DNA of 64,000 bases from Anaerolineae bacterium (GTDB taxonomy: Bacteria > Chloroflexota > Anaerolineae > Aggregatilineales > Phototrophicaceae): NCBI GenBank assembly GCA_023382675.1, contig JAHDWN010000018.1:44905-108904 (forward strand). The letters run 5' to 3'. Below the pieces are notes generated by a model. The model had not been told where the DNA came from and did no database searches. It was given only the letters and a program-made list of their open reading frames with translations. Made by a program: the position numbers and the translations under genes. Each line of letters begins with the position of its first letter. The stretch's first letter is position 1. Below are positions 33,823 to 42,610 of the stretch, piece after piece.

Positions 33823-34572
33823 CTAGTTACCCGGCTCCCCGAACTGCATCAGGTAAGCGATAACCGCGTCCAGGTCGGCGCTGCTCAACAGATCGGCGAA
33901 GTTCTTCTGCATCACGTCGGTAAAGCCGTCGACGATGTAGTCACTGGGATGTAAGATCGAATTGCGGATGTATTCTTGCGCGCTCTGGCCGGTAACACGC
34001 TGCCCGCCGAGGTCGGCGATGCCCGCCAGCGATGGGCCGGTCAGGACGACACCCGGCTCGACCGAGTGGCAACTGGCGCAGCGCTGGCCGAAGACGAGCC
34101 GCCCGCGCGCCGTCACCGGGTCTTCACCGGGGACGACCGCTACGGCGCTGCTCGCCAGCGCGCCACCGCCGCCGGTCACTTGCAGCGGACGTGGCGGCCA
34201 ACCGGCGGCGAAGGTCGTCGTGCTCGTCCAATCGAGCAGGGCAATCAGATGATCAACTTCAGTTTCAGTCAGGGTGAAGCGCGGCATCTGGCGCTGATCG
34301 GGGTGGAATGCGCCGGGGTTGACCATAAAGGCGCGCAGATAATCCGCGCCGCGCTGCTGGGCGATCCGCGTCAGATCCGGCGCGTAGCCGCCACCCTGGC
34401 CGTAAAGCGTGTGGCAGCCTTCGCAGCCCTGCGCCCGCCAGACGGCGGACCCGGCGCTGACCGTCTCCGGCACGGGATCGGCATTCGCCTGTTGCAGGGC
34501 GGCGCCCACATTGACCGCGACTGCTGCCAGCCCCAGCAGCAGCACAATGGCGAAGAGCAGACGCGCACTCAT
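33823..34572 (-). CDS. Membrane-anchored diheme cytochrome c
   Basis: 249 residues from the ATG at 34572. A longer reading upstream is rejected because the operon's small protein ends there. Residues about 5-27 form an uncleaved signal anchor. Two c-type heme sites are present: CEGCH in AQGCEGCHTLYGQGG and CASCH in GQRCASCHSVEPG, each with a candidate distal Met (QMPRF near the first). The arrangement is like CcoP/NorC-type electron donors. It is flanked by a degenerate oxidase-like membrane protein and a one-TM peptide, all overlapping or abutting. It probably passes electrons on the outer face of the membrane. Confidence 0.85.
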   Translation of the reverse strand: MSARLLFAIVLLLGLAAVAVNVGAALQQANADPVPETVSAGSAVWRAQGCEGCHTLYGQGGGYAPDLTRIAQQRGADYLRAFMVNPGAFHPDQRQMPRFTLTETEVDHLIALLDWTSTTTFAAGWPPRPLQVTGGGGALASSAVAVVPGEDPVTARGRLVFGQRCASCHSVEPGVVLTGPSLAGIADLGGQRVTGQSAQEYIRNSILHPSDYIVDGFTDVMQKNFADLLSSADLDAVIAYLMQFGEPGN

Positions 34573-34697
34573 CCTGTCACCGCGCTGTTCAAGCTCAAGG
34601 TGACAGATATGGTCGCGTAGACAAGCGCGATTAACAGCAGCACCAGCGCTGCCCAGACGGCCAGACGCCAGTGCCAGCGGCGCAGGAATAAATCCAC
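34569..34697 (-). CDS. 42-residue single-TM protein, first gene of the cytochrome operon
   Basis: Minus-strand GTG (34695-34697) to TGA (34569-34571). The product is a basic/aromatic N-terminus (VDLFLRRWHWR) followed by one membrane segment (about LAVWAALVLLLIALVYATI) and a short tail. The stop overlaps the cytochrome ATG as ATGA, which is typical of translational coupling and argues that it is real despite its length. It resembles in size the small subunits of cytochrome oxidases (CcoQ or subunit IIa types), but no sequence family can be claimed. Confidence 0.6.
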   Translation of the reverse strand: MDLFLRRWHWRLAVWAALVLLLIALVYATISVTLSLNSAVTG

Positions 34698-34861
34698 TTG
34701 CCAAACCCTTTTCGCAAGAACATATCGTCACGTTGATTATAGGCGGTGAGTTTGGCACGGGCAAACATCTGATGATCGGCGTTATCCAACCCTTCTCAGA
34801 GAAGGATGGGTTTGCTAGAATGTCTGCCAACAACCCAACAGATGCACCTATGTGCGTCGCC

Positions 34862-34980
34862 ACAGCCGCAGACAGCAGGCCACTCCCACGAGTGTAAGCC
34901 CTGCCGAGGTGAGGGATAACGTCGGTTCATGATCGGGTATCATGCGCGACCCCTGCACACTGCTGCGGGGGTTGTTTCTT
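34862..34980 (+). promoter_or_regulatory. Ribosomal protein L10 leader
   Basis: The sequence CCGCAGACAGCAGG, a variable hairpin, then TAAGCCCTGCCGAGGTGAG is the conserved core of the L10 leader (kink-turn-like) found before rplJ in many bacteria. It is followed by a GC-rich hairpin (ACCCC...GGGGGTT, 34949-34973) and a T-rich run. The L10-L12 complex binds the leader and represses its own operon. A TAGAAT hexamer at 34816-34821 is a candidate -10. The leader ends about 100 bp before rplJ. Confidence 0.85.
34949..34980 (+). terminator. Attenuator-type hairpin in the L10 leader
   Basis: ACCCC-T-GCA pairs with TGC-GGGGGT across a short loop and is followed by TGTTTCTTT. It is positioned between the L10-binding core and rplJ, so it could be the terminator or sequestering hairpin of the leader. 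Confidence 0.55.
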
Positions 34981-35087
34981 TAATAGCCTTTAGCCGTTGG
35001 CGGTTAGCTTTTAGCCCGGTGCAAATGGAGCAGAAGCGAACAGCCAACAGCTAAGAAGTAAATCCTTTCGGAAAGGAGGAAGCGCGC

Positions 35088-35624
35088 TTGGCAATCACAC
35101 GTGAGCGCAAAGAGGAGCTCGTCTCCCTCTACGGTGAACGTCTGGCAAACACCGACGGCATCATCATCGCTGAATACAGCCTGATGAGCGTCGCCAATGT
35201 CAACGAACTGCGTAAACGCCTGCGCGAAGTCGGGGCCACCTATGCGGTGACCAAGAACACGCTCTTCGCCATCGCTCTGCGCGAGCAAGGCTGGCCCGTC
35301 CCCGACGAACTGCTCGTCGGCCCGGTCGGTATCGTGTTTGGCAATGGCAACCTGCCCGCTGCCGCGAAAGTTGTGCAGAAGTTCGTCACGGACTTCCCGA
35401 ACAACCTGAGCGCAAAAGGCGGCATCATCTCTGGGGAGAGCTTCAACGCTGCCCAGGTCGAGGCCATCGCCAACCTGCCGACGATGGACGAAATCCGTGC
35501 ACAGCTCGCCGGTCTGCTCGTCACACCGGCCTCGCAAATCGCGGGTCTGCTGCAATCGGCAACGTCGCAGGTCGTCAACGTCATCCAGGCGTATCTGGAC
35601 GAGCAGGAAAAAGGGGCAGCCTGA
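35088..35624 (+). CDS. rplJ: 50S ribosomal protein L10
   Basis: 178 residues, family-typical, with a TTG start. An almost perfect ribosome site (AAAGGAGG, 35072-35079) decides this start. The N-terminal RNA-binding domain (TRERKEELVSLYGERL, SVANVNELRKRLREVGATY, VTKNTLF) is followed by the C-terminal helix that binds L7/L12 dimers (ATSQVVNVIQAYLDEQ). Together with L12 it forms the ribosomal stalk. It is preceded by an L10 leader and followed by rplL after 115 bp. rplK, rplA and rpoB are not adjacent, so the usual L11-L1-L10-L12-rpoB order is broken here. Confidence 0.96.
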   Translation: MAITRERKEELVSLYGERLANTDGIIIAEYSLMSVANVNELRKRLREVGATYAVTKNTLFAIALREQGWPVPDELLVGPVGIVFGNGNLPAAAKVVQKFVTDFPNNLSAKGGIISGESFNAAQVEAIANLPTMDEIRAQLAGLLVTPASQIAGLLQSATSQVVNVIQAYLDEQEKGAA

Positions 35625-35739
35625 AGGCCGCCGCAGCTTGATTAGACCCTCACCGGGCAGTTGGCGCACTGCGCAGACTGGCCGTGAGCCATGACAACGA
35701 AAACTAAAATCAATCCGTGCGCATAAGGAGATAACCAAA

Positions 35740-36129
35740 ATGGCGGATCTGGCGAAACTGGTGGAACAACTGAGCGAGCTTACCATCCTTGAGGCGAGCG
35801 AGCTGAAGACAATGCTGGAAGAGAAGTGGGGCGTCACTGCGGCCTCTGGCGGCGGGATGATGATGATGGCCGCTGCGCCCGGCGCTGCTGTTGCCGAAGC
35901 TGCCCCGGTTGAAGAGCAGACCGAGTTCAACGTCGTCATCACCGACGTTGGCCCCAAGAAGATCAACGTCATCAAGGCCGTGCGCCAGGTGACGAACCTC
36001 GGCTTGAAGGAAGCCAAGGATCTGGTCGAGACCGCCAATGCGCTCGTGCTCGAAGGCGTGAGCAAGGACAAGGCGAACGAAGCCAAGACCGTCCTGGAAG
36101 CCGAAGGCGCAGTCGTCGCCGTCAAGTAG
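35740..36129 (+). CDS. rplL: 50S ribosomal protein L7/L12
   Basis: 129 residues. The N-terminal dimerisation domain ([20 protein letters not shown]) is followed by a flexible Met/Ala/Gly hinge ([17 protein letters not shown]) and a C-terminal domain with [20 protein letters not shown] and [14 protein letters not shown], matching L7/L12. It recruits translation factors on the stalk. An AAGGAG ribosome site lies at 35725-35730. A strong intrinsic terminator closes the operon right after it. Confidence 0.97.
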   Translation: MADLAKLVEQLSELTILEASELKTMLEEKWGVTAASGGGMMMMAAAPGAAVAEAAPVEEQTEFNVVITDVGPKKINVIKAVRQVTNLGLKEAKDLVETANALVLEGVSKDKANEAKTVLEAEGAVVAVK

Positions 36130-36153
36130 ACTGCGACAGGCAAGCTTACGATG

Positions 36154-36187
36154 AGCGGGCAATCTGTGAGCAGGTTGTCCGCTTTTT
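36154..36187 (+). terminator. Intrinsic terminator after rplL
   Basis: AGCGGGCAATCTG, a TGAG loop, CAGGTTGTCCGCT and then TTTTT. It is a long stem with one G-T pair, 25 bp past the rplL stop. Confidence 0.88.
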
Positions 36188-36254
36188 GATTCCTGCACTT
36201 GCCTGTAGAATGTGTTTGCGAGCGTCTTAGTGGTTTTACGAAGAGTCAAGCTTG

Positions 36255-37424
36255 ATGAATTTGCGAAGAATATCTGTGCTGCTGTTGGCTCTGCTGGCCG
36301 TGGCGCAGGGAGTGAACGCTCAGGGAGCGCAGGGGATCGCCGGTGACATCGCGTATGGGCTGAGCGTGAATGGCACGATCACGGACGACGCGATGTTCCA
36401 GTTGTGGCGGTTCGAGGCGCGCGCCGGGGATAACATCCGCGCCGGGATGCAGGCGAGCGGCGGCCTCGCGCCGCTGATCGGCATTCTCGACTCCGGCGGC
36501 GATCTGGTGGCGGCCAGCCCGGATGGTGAAGTCGACGCGGGCGTGACGGTCTCGTATACGATCCCGGCGGACGATATCTACACGCTGGTGGCGACGCGCG
36601 TCGGGCGCGACCAGGGCACGACGACCGGAAGCTACGTGCTCAGCCTCGCGTTGGTGAATCCATCCGCACCCGGCCCGAATGCGCGCGAAGTCACCTTTCG
36701 CTGCGGCACGGCGGAAATCGCCAGCGCGCTCAAGATCGTGCTCGATTCGTCGCTCGTGGTCGAGGGCGTCAATTATCGCATCGATGTTTATGGTCTCGAC
36801 GGCTTTCAAACCACCGTCCACATCACCTCCGACCTGGAAATCACCAATTACTGCCGCCGTGGCAACGACCACACCGGCGGCGATTACGTCGCGCTGCCGG
36901 GCGAAACACCCGTGATTATCGACCAGGCGATGCAGGCGAATACCTTTGAGCTTGAGATCGACCAGCCGGAGCTGCTTGGCGATGTCAACATCGTTATCGG
37001 CAGCGAAGATGCTGCTGCCGGGCGTTATCTGGCGGTGGTCACCGGCTTGAGCATCGACGCGCCGGGTGAGCAGGATGTGATTCAATTCGAGGTCGGCCCG
37101 CTGGCAGCGCAGGCTGACGTTCTGGTTTACGCCGTCGCCGTCGATGCCGCCAACAGCCGCCTCGATCCCTACGTGCGCCTGTACCCGAATGACACCGGCT
37201 GTGATGACGCCGGGCGGCGCGGCTGTGAAGATGTGCCGTCGATTGCCGGAGCCGGGCTGCGACTGGCGGACGAGTTCAGTCTGCTGGGCGATCGCTTCGA
37301 CGCGGGCGTGCGCTTACAGCGCGACGATCTGGAACGCCAGTTCGTCGAGATCGGCAGTTTTTCCGGGAATACGAGCGGCGAATACGCGCTGGTCATCATT
37401 GGCACGCTACCGCCGAGGACGTAA
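36255..37424 (+). CDS. Secreted protein with PPC-like beta-sandwich domains
   Basis: 389 residues from the ATG at 36255; the preceding TTG is less likely. The signal peptide is about residues 1-22, ending VNAQ. Residues about 30-130 (FQLWRFEARAGDNIRAGM, then YTLVATRVG) fit the PPC domain. A C-terminal region (VIQFEVGPLAAQADVLVY, then GEYALVIIG) looks like another such sandwich. Two Cys pairs lie in the middle and later part (FRCGTAE...NYC; TGCDDAGRRGC). Probably extracytoplasmic, of unknown partner. It is separated from rplL by the terminator. Confidence 0.7.
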   Translation: MNLRRISVLLLALLAVAQGVNAQGAQGIAGDIAYGLSVNGTITDDAMFQLWRFEARAGDNIRAGMQASGGLAPLIGILDSGGDLVAASPDGEVDAGVTVSYTIPADDIYTLVATRVGRDQGTTTGSYVLSLALVNPSAPGPNAREVTFRCGTAEIASALKIVLDSSLVVEGVNYRIDVYGLDGFQTTVHITSDLEITNYCRRGNDHTGGDYVALPGETPVIIDQAMQANTFELEIDQPELLGDVNIVIGSEDAAAGRYLAVVTGLSIDAPGEQDVIQFEVGPLAAQADVLVYAVAVDAANSRLDPYVRLYPNDTGCDDAGRRGCEDVPSIAGAGLRLADEFSLLGDRFDAGVRLQRDDLERQFVEIGSFSGNTSGEYALVIIGTLPPRT

Positions 37425-37492
37425 TATCTTAGTGCCCTCTGTGGGTGTTATGCTTGCACAGGCAGCGCGCGAAAGAATTGAGCAGCAAATAG

Positions 37493-39646
37493 ATGGATTG
37501 GAAACAACAAGTGATGAACCTCGGCGACCGGTTGAGCGATCTGTTCGGTCTGACATCCCGGCGCGCCAGCGACGCTGCCACCCCCGGCTTGAGAGGTGCC
37601 ATCGAAACCGCCCGACAAGCGAAACTGAGTGAGCAGTACCCGGAAGCACTGGAAGCCATCAACCGCGCGCTGGCGCTCGTGGAAACACACCGGGACAGCG
37701 CGGGCGAAGTCGTGCTGCTCCTGCAAAAGGCCGACGTGGATACCCGGATGGGCGCATTTGACGAGGCGGCGGACACGCTCGACCGGGCATTGATCCGCGC
37801 GGGCGATCAGGAAGTGCAGGTGGCTTACGTCAAAGCGGCGCGCGGCGCGCTGGCATTGGCGCAGGACAAAGCGGACGAAGCCCGTGCGCATTACGAAGAG
37901 GCATTGGAAATCGCGCGTAAGGTCGATTCTCCCGGCGCGGAAGGCCGGGCACGTGGGCTGCTCGGCCAGCTTTATCTGCAAGAGAACAACGCCAGCTACG
38001 CCGCGCACCTGCTGCGGGAAGCCATCAACAAGCTCAACTACGCGGGCGATGTCGAGCCGACGCCGCTGATGGTCGGGCTGCTCGGCATGGCGATGATCGA
38101 GAACGGCCAGACCGCCGAGGGCGTCCACCTGATCGAGCGCGCGTTGAGCCTGGCGACGCACCTGGGCGACTACGCGAGCGAGCGGCGCTGGGCGATCACG
38201 TTGGGCGACCGCGCGCTGGCCGAGGCACGCATCGCCGACGCGCGCGATTATTATCAGCGGGCACTGGGGCGCTGCAATGGGCAGGCGACGGCAGAGCGCG
38301 TGGTGACGGAAACCAAGCTGAGCCGCGCGCTGGTCATGCTCCACGCCAATCAGGATGCGCTGACCCATGCGCAGCTTGCCGTAGACATGAGCCAGACGCT
38401 GGAGCCGGTCATTCAGGCACAGGCGCGGGGCGCGCTGGGGATCGTGCTGCACACGCTGGGGCGCGATGATGAGGCGATCCCGCATCTGCGCGCCGCGTCC
38501 GATCAGGCCGATGGCACGCGGACAGATGTGCTGCGGATGCTCGCCGCTGCCTATGCCAGCGCCGGCGATCAGGACTCCGCGCTGGCGACGGCGATGCAGG
38601 CCGTCCACATTGCGGAACGCGCGGGGGAACATATCGAACAGGCCCAGGCGTGGCGCGATCTCGGACTGCTGCACCTGCGCGCCGGTCGCGCGCAGGACGC
38701 GATCGGTGCGTGGACGACGGCGATCCAGCTCTATGAGGGCGAACACGCCCAGGCGCAGGTCGCGCGCCTGTACTGCGACGTGGGCACAGCGCGCAAGGCG
38801 CTGGGGCAGCATCCACGCGCGCTGCGTGATTACGAGAAGGCGCTGACGGCGCTTAACCTGGTCGATCAGTCCGATATGGAAACGCGCGGGCTGGTGCTCT
38901 CGAACGCGGCCAATGCCTTCGCCGAGCAGGGCGATGCGGATTCTGCCGATTCGTTCTTCAACGAATCGATTGGCCTGGCGGATCGGCTTGGCGATGTCAG
39001 CGCGGCCAGCATCCGCCGCAGCAATTATGCTTACTTCCTGGTGCAGACCGGGCGACCCCGCCGTGCCATCAGTTTGCTGGAAGAGGCGCTGCGCATGAGC
39101 CAGAAGCAGGCTATGCCGCTGCAAACGGCGATCCAACTGGACAATCTGGGGTTGGCGCAGGATGCAGTCGGCGAGTTCGACGCCGCGCGCAAAGCACACC
39201 AACAGGCGCTCGATATGCTGGAGACGCTGGATCAGCCGTTCTGGCACATCAGCGCCCAGATCAACCTCGGCCACACGCAGGCAGCACAGGGCGAGACGGC
39301 AGCGGCGGCGGCCTTGATCGAGTCGGCGCTGGCGGCGGCACGCGCGCACGATTTTGTCGAGTTGATCGCCCGCGCTGCTATCGAACTGGCGCTGATCAGC
39401 ATTCGGCAGCAGGCTTATGAGCGCGCGCAGACGCTCCTCGATGACGCCATCGGCATCGCCCGGCGGCTGGACATGCGCCGCTGGCTGGCGGCTGCGCTCA
39501 GTGCGCAGAGTCAACTGCGGGCCGCACAGGGTGATCTGGCGGCTGCCGCGAGCACGTGGGACGAGGCGGCGCGTTATTACAACATGCTGCGTATGCCGCC
39601 GGGTAAACAGCATCCGGCCTGGTTGAACGCCCATCCGAAAGTGTAA
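37493..39646 (+). CDS. TPR-repeat protein (about 700 residues)
   Basis: 717 residues, cytoplasmic (no signal peptide or TM). After about 40 residues come many tetratricopeptide repeats covering most of the protein. Repeated pairs of helices show AL..A...Y..AL and A..LG...Y patterns such as EGRARGLLGQLYLQ, QARGALGIVLHTLGRDDEA and AQINLGHTQAAQG. No effector domain is seen, so it is probably a protein-interaction scaffold. It is followed 6 bp later by thiamine pyrophosphokinase. The two may be cotranscribed, without an obvious link in function. Confidence 0.8.
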   Translation: MDWKQQVMNLGDRLSDLFGLTSRRASDAATPGLRGAIETARQAKLSEQYPEALEAINRALALVETHRDSAGEVVLLLQKADVDTRMGAFDEAADTLDRALIRAGDQEVQVAYVKAARGALALAQDKADEARAHYEEALEIARKVDSPGAEGRARGLLGQLYLQENNASYAAHLLREAINKLNYAGDVEPTPLMVGLLGMAMIENGQTAEGVHLIERALSLATHLGDYASERRWAITLGDRALAEARIADARDYYQRALGRCNGQATAERVVTETKLSRALVMLHANQDALTHAQLAVDMSQTLEPVIQAQARGALGIVLHTLGRDDEAIPHLRAASDQADGTRTDVLRMLAAAYASAGDQDSALATAMQAVHIAERAGEHIEQAQAWRDLGLLHLRAGRAQDAIGAWTTAIQLYEGEHAQAQVARLYCDVGTARKALGQHPRALRDYEKALTALNLVDQSDMETRGLVLSNAANAFAEQGDADSADSFFNESIGLADRLGDVSAASIRRSNYAYFLVQTGRPRRAISLLEEALRMSQKQAMPLQTAIQLDNLGLAQDAVGEFDAARKAHQQALDMLETLDQPFWHISAQINLGHTQAAQGETAAAAALIESALAAARAHDFVELIARAAIELALISIRQQAYERAQTLLDDAIGIARRLDMRRWLAAALSAQSQLRAAQGDLAAAASTWDEAARYYNMLRMPPGKQHPAWLNAHPKV

Positions 39647-39652
39647 CGCCCG

Positions 39653-40312
39653 GTGGAAAAAGATAAGGCGATCATCTTCGCGAACGGTGAGATCAATGAC
39701 GGCCTCATGGTGCGGTGGGCATTGGCGCACAGCGACAGCGCGCATTTGATCGCGGCGGACGGCGGCGCGCACGTGGCCGAACACTTCGGCATCACCCCGC
39801 ACGTCATCATCGGCGATATGGATTCGGTCGCGCAGCAGCAGCTTGCCGACCTGATCGATTCAGGCACCGAGGTCAAGCAGCATCCGCGGGCGAAGAACGA
39901 AACCGATCTGGAACTGGCGCTGCTCTACGCCGCCGAGCAGGGCGTCCGTTGGATCCGGGTCGTCGGCGCGATCGGCGGGCGGCTGGATCAGACGCTGAGC
40001 AATGTCTATCTGCTGGCGCTGCCGGAATTGCGCACGCTCGACGTGCGGCTGGTCTCCGGCAGCGAGGAGGCGCTGCTCATGTGGCCGGGCACGTTCACGA
40101 TCACGGGTGCGGCGGGCGATACCGTCTCGCTGCTGCCGATCAGCGGCGTGGCACGCGGCGTGCGCACCGAGGCGCTGCTCTACCCTCTGCGCGATGAAGA
40201 CCTGCTCTTTGGCCCGGCGCGCGGCGTGAGCAATGAAATGCTCGCGGACAGCGCTCAGATCCACCTGCGCGAAGGGTTGCTGCTCGTCCTGCATACCATC
40301 GGCCACGCGTGA
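39653..40312 (+). CDS. thiN: Thiamine pyrophosphokinase
   Basis: 219 residues with a GTG start. Landmarks: IAADGGAHVAEHFG (about 33-46), HVIIGDMDSV (Mg/ATP Asp pair), KNETDLELALLYA (substrate Asp) and VVGAIGGRLDQTLSN. The C-terminal beta-barrel is present. It transfers pyrophosphate from ATP to thiamine, giving TPP. It is complete. It follows a TPR gene with a 6-bp gap and precedes a degraded mobile segment. Confidence 0.92.
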   Translation: MEKDKAIIFANGEINDGLMVRWALAHSDSAHLIAADGGAHVAEHFGITPHVIIGDMDSVAQQQLADLIDSGTEVKQHPRAKNETDLELALLYAAEQGVRWIRVVGAIGGRLDQTLSNVYLLALPELRTLDVRLVSGSEEALLMWPGTFTITGAAGDTVSLLPISGVARGVRTEALLYPLRDEDLLFGPARGVSNEMLADSAQIHLREGLLLVLHTIGHA

Positions 40313-40540
40313 CGCGGGGGCGACTGGCTGGTGCAGGGATGTTGAATCGCAGCACTGCATAATGTGTCATAGCAACGTCCGATAGGTTTCGAGCCGTCTG
40401 GATACAAATCATCTGGGACTATGTTTCGTTGCAATGCCGCCTCACAGTGCGAGGCCGATCCGCCCCACCACAGGTTATTGCAACGCTCGAGTGTGTGGTT
40501 TGAGACGTCTATCACGTGGCTTAGTACAAGCCCAAGGTAA
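40313..40540. other. Non-coding flank of the mobile scar
   Basis: No gene. It contains a 9-bp inverted repeat (CGTTGCAAT near 40421 with ATTGCAACG near 40477) and one copy of the 17-bp near-direct repeat CTGGTGCAGGGATGTTG (40328-40344), whose second copy lies at 40579-40595. Confidence 0.45.
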
Positions 40541-41218
40541 CGCAGTGACCTGCCCCAGGAACTGGCTCTTCCGCTAATCTGGTGCAAGGATGTTGCCCAA
40601 AAACTGGGACATTTGCGCCCTGACGAACGGATGGAATTGGAAGCAGCGTTGAAGTCGATTGATGAGGAAGAGGCGCGAACCGCGCGGCTTTTCGCAGCAG
40701 GCAAGATTACTGAGGCGATTTGGGACAACCTGTGGGCAGAATGGCAGGATCGTCGTCGACTGGTGCGATCCAGTATCGAGTCGATGGATTTTCAGCAAGA
40801 CTACCACATCAACAATTTGGATGCGGCGCTGAAAATCATTGCGGAAGTCGCTTTACTGTAGAATAGCCTGGAGCGAAGTGATCAGAAGGAGCTGCTTCGC
40901 TTGATGGTCGAGAAAGTCATTGTTGACTTCGAGGGAAAAGTGCGATTGGAATTGCGTCCGCCTTTTGCGTATCTGCATGAGATTTCGGAGCAGGTAAGGC
41001 ATCAAGGCAAAGTAGGTCAGGACAAGACAAACGCCAGCGAAGTTTCCCCTGCTGGCGAATGTTCGGATTGGATCCGAGATTGTGGGCAATATAGGACGCA
41101 ACTCGAACCTGCACTGACAGCATCCCCCCTCAGTACCACGCTCGAATTCACGCAAACGATCGCCTTTCCACAGAGCCAGCGGCTCAAACGACTCTCAACT
41201 GGTTTAGCTTTTCGGTGA
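40541..41218 (+). pseudogene. Large serine recombinase remnant (C-terminal part), internal amber stop
   Basis: One plus-strand frame carries the C-terminal part of a large serine recombinase. It contains ARTARLFAAGKITEAIWDNL, then a helical region ending in IIAEVALL, a TAG codon at 40859-40861, and NSLERSDQKELLRLMVEKV followed by VRLELRPPFAYL. The last block is the typical tail of pin/TnpX-like recombinases. The N-terminal resolvase catalytic domain and the zinc-ribbon region are missing, so it cannot be active. The TAG replaces what is normally a Tyr. It lies next to a ParA remnant and an IS3 relic. Confidence 0.72.
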
Positions 41219-41368
41219 CCAGGGGAGCGAGTCATGCCCCTCCCCAATCACCTTGAAGGCTCGCTGCTCGTGCCAGCAAGACTCCCGCAGGACAGTGTAG
41301 CACACCTCCGTGAAGCCCTTGCCAGCCCCAGCGAATTGACCTCAGTTTGTAGTCGTCGGAGGAAAGGT

Positions 41369-41722
41369 GATGGCTCGGATTCTTGCGTTGACCAACCCAA
41401 GGGCGGCGTCGGTAAGTCGACATCCGCCACCAACGTTGCATTCGGCATCTGCGGCGTCTTGCGCCGGATGGGTGTCTCGAACAACCGCGTCTTGCTGATC
41501 GACACGGACAGCCAAGGGCACGCCACCCTGGTCACGACCGGGCGCAACGACTTCGGCGCAGACGACAGCCTGTACAGCGTGCTGATGGCCGACCGCCAGC
41601 AAGCGCCGCACATCCTGGCGAACTGCATCGTCCAGAGTGCCTGGGACACCGACCTGCACGTGCTGCCTGCGTCTGCACTGCTCGAAGGCGCGGCGCCGGT
41701 ACGGTGTGCCGATCATCGATGA
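41369..41722 (+). pseudogene. Truncated, frameshifted ParA/Soj-family ATPase
   Basis: From the ATG at 41369 the frame reads MARILALTNP. A one-base loss near 41400 then shifts into the frame that reads KGGVGKSTSATNVAFGICG (deviant Walker A) and VLLIDTDSQGHATLV (Walker A' partner). The product stops after about 115 residues (VLPASALLEG...), less than half of a ParA. ParA partitions plasmids and chromosomes, so this is likely the relic of an integrated plasmid or ICE. ParB is absent. Confidence 0.72.
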
Positions 41723-41754
41723 GACACGCTGAATAACCGTGCAAACCGTTCATT

Positions 41755-41804
41755 CCCTACATACCGTTCATGGGCGATGAAATCCATGCACGCGGTATGT
41801 AGGG
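41755..41804. repeat. 50-bp interrupted palindrome after the parA remnant
   Basis: 12-bp perfect arms CCCTACATACCG (41755-41766) and CGGTATGTAGGG (41793-41804), with an inner 5-bp pair CATGG/CCATG (41769-41773 and 41784-41788). A direct repeat ACCGTTCAT occurs at 41746-41754 and 41763-41771. It may be a centromere-like, recombination or replication site of the lost element. Confidence 0.6.
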
Positions 41805-42069
41805 CTATGCGATCATGACAATTCTTTGCTGAGGCGGTGCCACCGTCCAAAAGCGCGAAGGTAGAAGGGCAATATGCAGCGCGGGCCACAGCAGTCACGG
41901 AACCAGCACCAGTGAAATGACTATCCGGGTGTTAGACTTGATATCTTTTAGACGGAGACCTGACAACAATACTGAGTCACCTAGAACGCTGTTATGTCTG
42001 GGTATCTCAGGTTGTGAACCACGTCTACGACAAATACATTTCTTGGCAGCAGCAACAACTTGGTTATGA

Positions 42070-42597
42070 CTACGGTATCCTCACGTTCTGCGCCACCCAG
42101 TCAGCATTCGGCCATGCACCCGCGCCAGAGAGCAGCCATGCCATCAACGGGAACCCAAATTTCTCGCAACGCACATACGTGTTGCGCAGCTTCAGGCCAT
42201 CATTCCTGATCCCATTCGCTGGGCTACCTTCCGTGATGATGATGTTTCGTCCTCGTGCCATGCTGCGCCGACGATCCGGTTTGAGGTCGATGTCTGCACC
42301 GTCATCAACGTAATAGGCGTGGACGCCGACCCAGTCGCTCGCCCCGATCGCGTCAGCGCATTGAGCAGCAAATCGCCATTCGTCCATACGCCGCACCTGC
42401 GGCAAATTCACATCTCCGCCCGGTGACAGCCCAGGGACGCCGAGCAACACGCCCGGAAATTCATCGCGGTAGCGATTGACCACCGTCTTGTACCATCTTG
42501 TGAATTCAACTCCATTTTGCCACGCAGTGCCGTACCTGTAACGGTTCAGAGGTCGTGGGACACCAAGAGGCATAAAGCTAAGAGATACTTTCCCCAT
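42070..42597 (-). pseudogene. Glycoside-hydrolase-like (TIM-barrel) gene fragment
   Basis: 175 residues. YRYGTAWQNGVEFTRWYKTVV, DWVGVHAYYVDDG and NIIITEGSPANGI resemble the second half of cellulase-fold glycosidases, with the Glu in ITEG at the position of the nucleophile. There is no signal peptide or N-terminal half, and an in-frame stop precedes the ATG. The gene begins a few bases from the IS3 relic on the opposite strand, which suggests that the insertion or a deletion removed the rest. Family assignment is tentative. Confidence 0.5.
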
Positions 42598-42610
42598 CTG
42601 AGCTTAGTGA

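Noticed and set aside
34573..34863. 97-codon N-terminal extension of the diheme cytochrome c
   Set aside because: It would overwrite the small TM gene and the upstream non-coding hairpin, and would bury the signal anchor inside the protein.
37448..39802. 784-codon open frame on the minus strand opposite the TPR gene
   Set aside because: It is the antisense frame of a GC-rich repeat protein; its product is Arg/Gln-rich without any family pattern, whereas the plus strand encodes clear TPRs.
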